From Rhynchonema sp. JSB1_4 (Eukaryota; Nematoda; Chromadorea; Monhysterida; Xyalidae): 64,000 nt of DNA. The notes beneath the pieces were generated by a model. That model worked only from the letters and a program-made list of their open reading frames with translations, was not told the DNA's origin and searched no databases. Numbering within the stretch: position 1 is the first letter of the stretch; every line of letters begins with the position of its first letter. The position numbers and the translations under genes are program-made. The stretch is taken from the NCBI GenBank assembly GCA_030248065.1, contig JASAMV010006926.1, positions 1 through 64,000 on the forward strand, written 5' to 3'. Below, piece after piece: positions 57,901 through 64,000 of the stretch.

Positions 57901-60900
57901 CAAAATGTTTCGGTTTTCTGCCGGAAAATGCCAATGAGGTAAACCCCCTGGGGACTTATTGGGTCTCGCTTCGATTTTGAGATTCTGAAAAAAATTGTTT
58001 CTGAAATAAATCCCGCTGAGTTCATTACAAAAGTGCGATTCAACTTACGTACAACATCACCCCATCTTACAGAGCCGGTAATCACGTGTGCCGATCTGCT
58101 GGTTGAATGGAGTCCATGGGGCACGTGCAGTGTCCAATGCGGTCGGGGCACGCAGACACGCAATCGCGTTGCCGTCAGCTTCCCCACCGTGCCCGCATAT
58201 GTCACGAATAGATGCCCCATTCTGTCGGAGACCGAGTCCCGATCGTGTTTCTTCCGACCCTGTGCAGGTCGGTACTCGGAGTTCAGATCTTAACGTGGTT
58301 TGGTACTTGATTTGAAAACTGTGATGGTTGCTTTTTGGCATCTGCAGCACATACATAAATAGGAACATGCTACATATATTGAAGTTCTTCCAACATACAG
58401 GTTCAGGTGGTTTCGGGCCTCCTGGTTCAGAAGTGGGGATCCGCCCACCAGGATACAATAACAATAATCAGCTGAGCAATCGGCGTTAGTTTCACGGCAT
58501 CACAAAAAATCTTCAAGAAGTTCTATTCACACTTCTGCAAAAAACTCAAGTTTCCAGAAGATTGCACACTTTCATAGAATCACCCCACAATTTCCGGTCC
58601 ACTTCTTCTCATGCAGCCCTTGGATACGTTATCTAAATCAGGTCTGGAAACATCTGCTAACTTTTTCAGATCGTGAAATTTCAGAGAGGTTTCACTATGA
58701 CGTGTCCGTCCAACTCGTGTTTCACCAACCATTCGAACGCGTTTTCTCACATTCTCTCTCCCCCAGCCAATCGGACTGAACTGAACAGTCCAACAATCAT
58801 ATTATTGTACGTTTCAGTAGATTGCGTTGTGACCAAATGGTCGGGATGGTCTCCGTGCAGTCGTTCGTGCGACAGCGGACTGCAGAATCGCAACCGTGTC
58901 GTCATACAACCTGCCACCTATGGTGGATCCAGTTGTCCACGACCATTGGACGAGAGCAGGGAGTGCAACTTGGCGAGGTGCTCGTGTGAGTCTGGCTGAC
59001 ATAAAATTAATTTTGTTTCTGTAATTATTTTATGCGCTGGTTGAAGACAACACCGAAGTTAAAAAAACTATGATTGTTGTCCAGAAATGCGTTGTTTTGG
59101 TTGCCTGTTTTGCCCGCTTTTTCAGAGAAGAACCGTGCACCAGGCCGAAGGCGTCAGCTGGTCGGCCACAATACAAACCGAAGTCAGCTAGAGAATTATA
59201 ATTTAATGGAATATCAATGTGTTTGAATGAAATGTCGTATCACGAGCAAGCAGAAGTAGTCATCTCCAACAGTTTATAAGCGACGGATTGACCTAAATCT
59301 TACTACCTCAACTAATCCTATCCCAATTTCTTGCCATTTCAGCGCCATGCGTTGTGACCGAGTGGTCATCGTGGGGCACCTGTTCGCGTAGTTGTGGTCG
59401 TGGCGTACAGGACCGATCCCGTCGCATCATACAACACCCATTTGGTGGGCCTCGCTGTCCGGTGCTGCAGGACTCACGACCCTGCGACTTTGGCACTTGT
59501 GCTGGTTGGGGGTGGGCTTGGGAGCGTTTTGGTTGTGTAGTATTTACTCCAAATTTTGATTTGGACTGTTTCAGGTTCTTGTATTGTTGTACAAATTAAA
59601 CCGCATTGCTCCGTAAAAAGCTGGAGCCATGTGTTATAAATCTCATCACATCATTCCCAGGGTCTGGCAGTATGGTTTTTTATCTGTGCAGTTGTTGGGT
59701 GCAATGTTGTGCTTTTTGCTTCCAAAAACATCGTCTCAAATAATTACCCAAAACTGTTTTTAAGTGTTATAACATTACCCATCGCTCGTGTGCTTAGTCT
59801 TATCTAACCAATACCCATAAACCCAAGGTTACCCCGTTGCGCTTTACCGCTTTGTCCCGTTAAACAGTCCTCACGTCTGTGCAGTTGTTGGGTATGATTC
59901 TGCAAGTCCATGACAATAATGTTTCAAGCCGAGGCCCAACATCGTACCCAATAGCTGCACCCCTATGCCTTGTGACCTCCTAACCCCCTTTACCCCCAAA
60001 TTGCAGTTGATTGCCATGTGACTGGCTGGAGCCAATGGAACGTCTGTTCGCGTCAATGCGGCGGGGGACGCAAATTGCGGGCAAGACACATTACGACCTA
60101 CCCACGGGGAGGGGGTTACTCTTGTCCGCCTCTGAGGGAGGAAGCCACTTGTAATCTGCACTCCTGTCCCGGTGAGAAGCCTCGGGATGCTAACCTTGCC
60201 ACGTTTAACACTGACCAAATGTTTACTGGAAATGTGCATTGCGCTTGGGGATATTTGGACATTTTATAAATCATGCGAATGTCATAGTTGGCGGATTTTG
60301 ACAGTATTCAAAATATAATTTATTGTGTGTGTATCTCAGGTTTCGGTACGTCTCAATGTAAGTTTGGAACCGGGCATGAAAAACCCCACTGCACCGCACC
60401 GTTCATTTTTGGCACTACAAATTTCAGAATTCATAAAACTCGTTTGGTCTCGGAAAATCCTAGGCTTGTTGCATTTGGAAACTGCATGAAAACCCTTCTC
60501 TCATACCAGCAGGCAGCTTGAACTCAAATCACTCCATCACTTCTCTTTTTTTCACTCGTTCTCCAGTCGACTGCAAGGTCGATGTCTGGTCACCGTGGGG
60601 TCCGTGCAGTCGCACGTGTGGCTTCGACGGCAGTCACTCGCGGATACGATACGTTCTCGTGCATCCAAGGGATGGAGGCCGGGCTTGTCCGGGCACAAGG
60701 CAGACACGCTCATGTGGCAGGGGGCATTGCCCTGGTGTGTATCCGGATGGCTGTACATCTTTGGCTTGAAACATTAACCAACTGCTAACTTTCTGTTTTC
60801 ATTCCTAATGCTAAAGTTACGCCCTGGTGTCGGTGTCTTTTTAGTTTGAGCTTTACTTTGGGCACCACTCTTAACTGGGGTTGTGTTGGTGACAGATTCA

Positions 60901-62641
60901 GAGAACACTGCACTCTGAGTTCCGATTTTTTGCACTGTTGTTGTCACTCCTATTTTTATTTTGATCCTTAATTTTGTTTCCTTTTGGTATCGTGAATTTG
61001 TACGTATAGCTGTTGATTTTCAAACAGTGTATGCTTCAGTTTACTTTGTTGTTTGTGCGAGCTCGTGTATCTCTGTTTGCCAACACTTCATGTTTGGCCG
61101 GTTGTTCTTCGGTGTGCCTAAAAATGAAGTTTTTTGTTCCTCTTCCTCTCAAAGCCACCACATCGAACAACAACTGACCACAACTGTGATCCACCGTAAC
61201 CTTCAACCATACCGTAACCCACATCCATTCCTTGCAGTCGATTGTCAAGTCGGTCCATGGGCACATTGGAGTCCGTGCACAGCCACGTGCGATGGGGGAC
61301 TACAATTTCGAGATCGCCCCATCCTGAGACAATCAGCCAATGGAGGCTATCCTTGCCCGAGCACTTCTGAATCACGTCAATGTGCGACGCATTCATGTCC
61401 AGGTTCGGGTGAGAGGGGTGAAATGGAAAGATTTGTCCTCTATGGAATTTTAGGGTGTGATTTTGTAACCATGCTGTACCTAAGTGAAAGGTGACCGATA
61501 TTACTAACATTACAATGTGCACAATTATAACAGTGTCTGTATCAAACGTACTTAGCAAAAATCATGAGTCCTGCGAACGATAAATAAAAACCTGTCATCA
61601 ATAACCAATACCAAACCATTTACTGTTGTCTTGTCTGCAGGTAACAGCTTCAATGAGCTTAGTCACACAGCTTCGTAACCAAACTAACAGCCATATCGGT
61701 CCCTTTCCGTCCAGGCAGCGGCGGTCCGTACCAACAACATATCCCGTCACCCCCGGGCACCGATTTCCCCGGTCCCCCAGGGAGCAATATCGGGGGTCCG
61801 CGTTTCACCGCGGGCGGGGACGGTTTTTTCCCCGTGCCACCGCGGTTGCTAATCCCCGGTCGCGGTCAGAGTGTGGCTTATCGTCCCGGTTCACTTGGTG
61901 TACACGTTCATACAGTTGATTGCGTCGCGTCTGCATGGACCGATTGGTCCACATGTACTGCATCGTGTGGCACGGGCAGTCAGGTGCGCACCCGCGCCAT
62001 TGTCCGCGCCCCGCAGTACGGTGGTGTTGGGTGTCCGCGAACATCCGATCAACGACAATGCGACTTCGGCCCGTGCGTTGCCGTCCGACCCGTGTTGACT
62101 ATTGTGCAACCAGGTTGGTCAAGAACAGTGGCATATACCTGTGATTGCCGCGTATCTCATGCAGCCGATGGGCATGAGAACAGCTGGTTTCACTGTTCCC
62201 AACCACTTTCATGCGGGGACTGTTTTCAAAACTTCGCCAACTAATTTCGAATTTTGACCAACCACTCCGGGTCAAAACCTGAAACATGAAAATGTAGTCT
62301 GTATCCCCTGACTTTTGGCCTAGGTAGTGCCTAAGCCTAATTCTGGTGCACCATAGTCCGGACATCTTTAGTGCAAACCGATCCAGATATCGCCAATTAC
62401 AGCCCCCTACCCTCCGCACCCACTTCCCGCTCCAACACAAGACTGTGTAGTGACACACTGGTCAACCTGGGGACCGTGCAGTGCACCATGCGGCCCCGGC
62501 AGTCAGTCACGGTCCCGTGCTGTGGTCAATAGCCCCCACGGTGCCGGCTACCCGTGTCCCGTCCTGGACGAAGCTCGAAACTGCGATTTCGGCCCGTGCG
62601 GTCCCGTTTTCGTTCCATACAAAAGCAAGAAGACATCTTAG
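54945..62641 (+). CDS. secreted mosaic protein: Kunitz, thyroglobulin-1 and eight TSRs
   Basis: Fifteen exons: 54945-55008, 55250-55401, 55588-55759, 56516-56656, 56937-57086, 57626-57706, 58073-58267, 58401-58484, 58818-58985, 59343-59504, 60007-60171, 60567-60734, 61238-61402, 61715-62113 and 62403-62641. They total 2505 bases and close at 834 residues. Signal peptide MLLKLLGALLLLRWADS; Kunitz (about 40-95, Cys spacing 11,16,7,12,3; Thr at P1); thyroglobulin type-1 (STCWCVDPLSGG); the same helical spacer as in the upstream paralogue (ACLIRVADLLLQNRVTEA); then eight thrombospondin type-1 repeats with WxxW and CSxxCG motifs (C-mannose and O-fucose sites), and a Pro/Gly linker before the seventh. 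Thirteen of fourteen introns are phase 1. The exon 3 donor reads AG|GCTGGT, a GC donor, if the Tg1 domain is to be joined. An LTR-like element sits in that intron. Likely an extracellular-matrix protein. Confidence 0.83.
55849..56497. mobile_element. miniature LTR-like (TRIM-like) element with a short ORF
   Basis: Two perfect 100-bp direct repeats (55849-55948 and 56398-56497) flank 449 bases. Just after the left repeat comes TGGTGGTAACC, a possible tRNA primer-binding site; just before the right one comes GGGGGGAGGAG, a polypurine tract. The repeats lack the usual TG..CA ends. The internal frame (55938-56336) encodes a very basic stretch (KQRKRRIQKKKRPPRQK) and no known enzyme. It lies in intron 3 of the second mosaic gene. 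Confidence 0.55.
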
Positions 62642-63392
62642 TCGATCCCGATGGACATGTTCTTTAACCGGACATTACTGAATATCACACAAAATTGTTT
62701 AGTTTTTTATTGACCAATTGACAAAGCGACCTCCATGGCATGACAGATTTGATCAGAGTTGAAAGGCTTTCGAAACTACAGTATGTACGTATAGAATACT
62801 GCGTAGAATGTTCATTCGCATATTGTACAGAGTATGTGTATATGTTCTTTCTTGGTCTTGTTTTATTCAACCAAAAATATGTTTATCTGATCTACCCTTG
62901 TCTTTGAAACCACACTCCCTCAGCTACTGCAGGGCGCGCATTTTCACCGTGTTTGGTTTCTCATCTTGAATGCATTTTTGATTAAAAGTTTCGGTAGAAG
63001 CGTAGCACAGCCCGGCTAAGAACCTGTGTATGAGTGTACTGTTGTAAAGTTTAACAGGACTTTTATCTTTGCATTTGAGAGCAGCTGCCTGAGCCGGAAA
63101 TTGGCCCCTTTTTGTATTTTACGATGACTTTTGCGTTCGCTGTCATTTGTGTTTTTGTTTGTACCTTAATGCATAAAAAATTATGATCCTCCACCAACGA
63201 AGTCGGGAAACTTGGACCGCTTTCATCATTGACCTCGCAGATGGTTTTGAACCGACACCTGGCAGCTCTACAAACAAATATAAAACCAAGTTTTTATTGT
63301 CGATCAAGGAAAGATATCGGGATATCGGATCTTTTGAGTAACTTGGTTCGCTTTCATCTTTCTTACAAACTGAGGTGTGCACCGTGCTAAAG
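62642..63392. other. intergenic, no gene seen
   Basis: AT-rich spacer after the second mosaic gene. No domain-bearing frame on either strand; an obvious AATAAA near the stop codon was not found. Confidence 0.45.
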
Positions 63393-63980
63393 ATGATAAG
63401 CGGCGGCAATGTATTTGGATTGTACGAGGTAAAGATCAATCTGATGCTTATGGAGATAAGGCCTACGTTGTGCAACCATCTTGAAGAGCTTTTGTGGGTT
63501 CTATACTTTCAGAAAGATCTCGAAGAGTTGGAGGAGCCGGAGCCGATGTTCGGTACCATTTCAACGTTGATGCACAATTTGAAAAGTCTATCAGTTGGTT
63601 TTTTTTTCGATTTTTTTCGGTTGAACACATCTAACGTGGCTTTAATGTGGTCATCGTCAATGCCAGCCAAACAATTACATTGTACATAGGTACGTAGCAT
63701 GAAATGTCCATGTGTCTCATTGAGGGTAAACAACACAACACGCAAAATGACCAAATGAAATATCAAAGTGTACATGTATGTACATATATAGGTATACATA
63801 GTGCCTCGATAAAAAAAAAATTTTCGCGAACACAAAAAAGAACACGCGAAACAAATTTTTTTTTTTAAAAAGAAAACACACTTAGGTACATAACGTATTC
63901 AGGCTCTGCAACAAAAGTACGACAAGACACCATTCAAGCTGAATCTGGCTGGCAAGACCTTTCGACTGCAACCGGAGAAA
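63393..63980 (+). CDS. first exons of an unrecognised gene, continuing past the window
   Basis: Three candidate exons, 63393-63428, 63513-63593 and 63903-63980, all phase 0, with donors GTAAAG, GTTGGT and GTGGGT and acceptors TTTCAG and TTCAG. They read MISGGNVFGLYE, then an acidic start (KDLEELEEPEPM) followed by GTISTLMHNLKSLS, then ALQQKYDKTPFKLNLAGKTF. The segments look like coherent protein rather than noise, but I do not recognise the family. The gene is cut by the window end. The start ATG is a guess. Confidence 0.45.
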
Positions 63981-64000
63981 GTGGGTTTTCTTGATATGTG

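Noticed and set aside
59107..59215. Possible extra linker exon between TSR 2 and TSR 3
   Set aside because: Joining it in phase 1 creates a TAG at the junction; skipping it keeps the frame.

Overview
The window is animal (metazoan) nuclear DNA. Every gene I can support is split by introns with GT..AG ends, and most acceptors read TTTCAG, TTGCAG or TTCCAG, the strong acceptor typical of nematodes. The bHLH protein resembles nematode LIN-32, including the [14 protein letters not shown] stretch just before the basic region, and the GILT-like thiol-reductase relative also has a nematode flavour. I read the source as an ecdysozoan, most likely a nematode; the phylum is an inference. I assembled gene models by hand from splice signals and reading phase; where the total coding length closes in frame I say so.

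Layout. 1-6256: no gene found, probably upstream regulatory DNA of the next gene. 6257-7792 (+): LIN-32/Atonal-type bHLH factor. 9490-10268 (+): first of five small secreted Ly6/three-finger-like genes. 11253-18927 (-): complete galactokinase in seven exons; its largest intron holds the other four Ly6-like copies on the opposite strand (the last one frameshifted) and a foldback element. 19624-21084 (-): GILT-like gene whose last exon contains a run of 23 or more G that breaks the frame by one base. About 21600-31300: a dense repeat nest of hAT-like non-autonomous elements inserted into one another, many with exact 8-bp target duplications. 31338-35552 (+): CTR1-type copper transporter. 36556-43737 (+): GPR107/GPR108-type seven-pass protein with a 1.85-kb TIR element in one intron. 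44887-45734 (-): dynein light chain. 46600-51681 and 54945-62641 (+): two paralogous secreted mosaic proteins (Kunitz, thyroglobulin type-1 and thrombospondin type-1 modules), the second with eight TSRs. 63393 to the end (+): first exons of an unrecognised gene.

There is no operon logic. The relationships that matter are the tandem duplication of Ly6-like genes inside a host intron, the tandem duplication of the mosaic extracellular genes, and an intron and intergenic landscape shaped by foldback and hAT-like elements. The most unusual signal is in the repeat nest: element families share a similar core and CAGTG-type termini, but each family carries its own subterminal motif, reiterated at both ends and usually starting with GGTAC.
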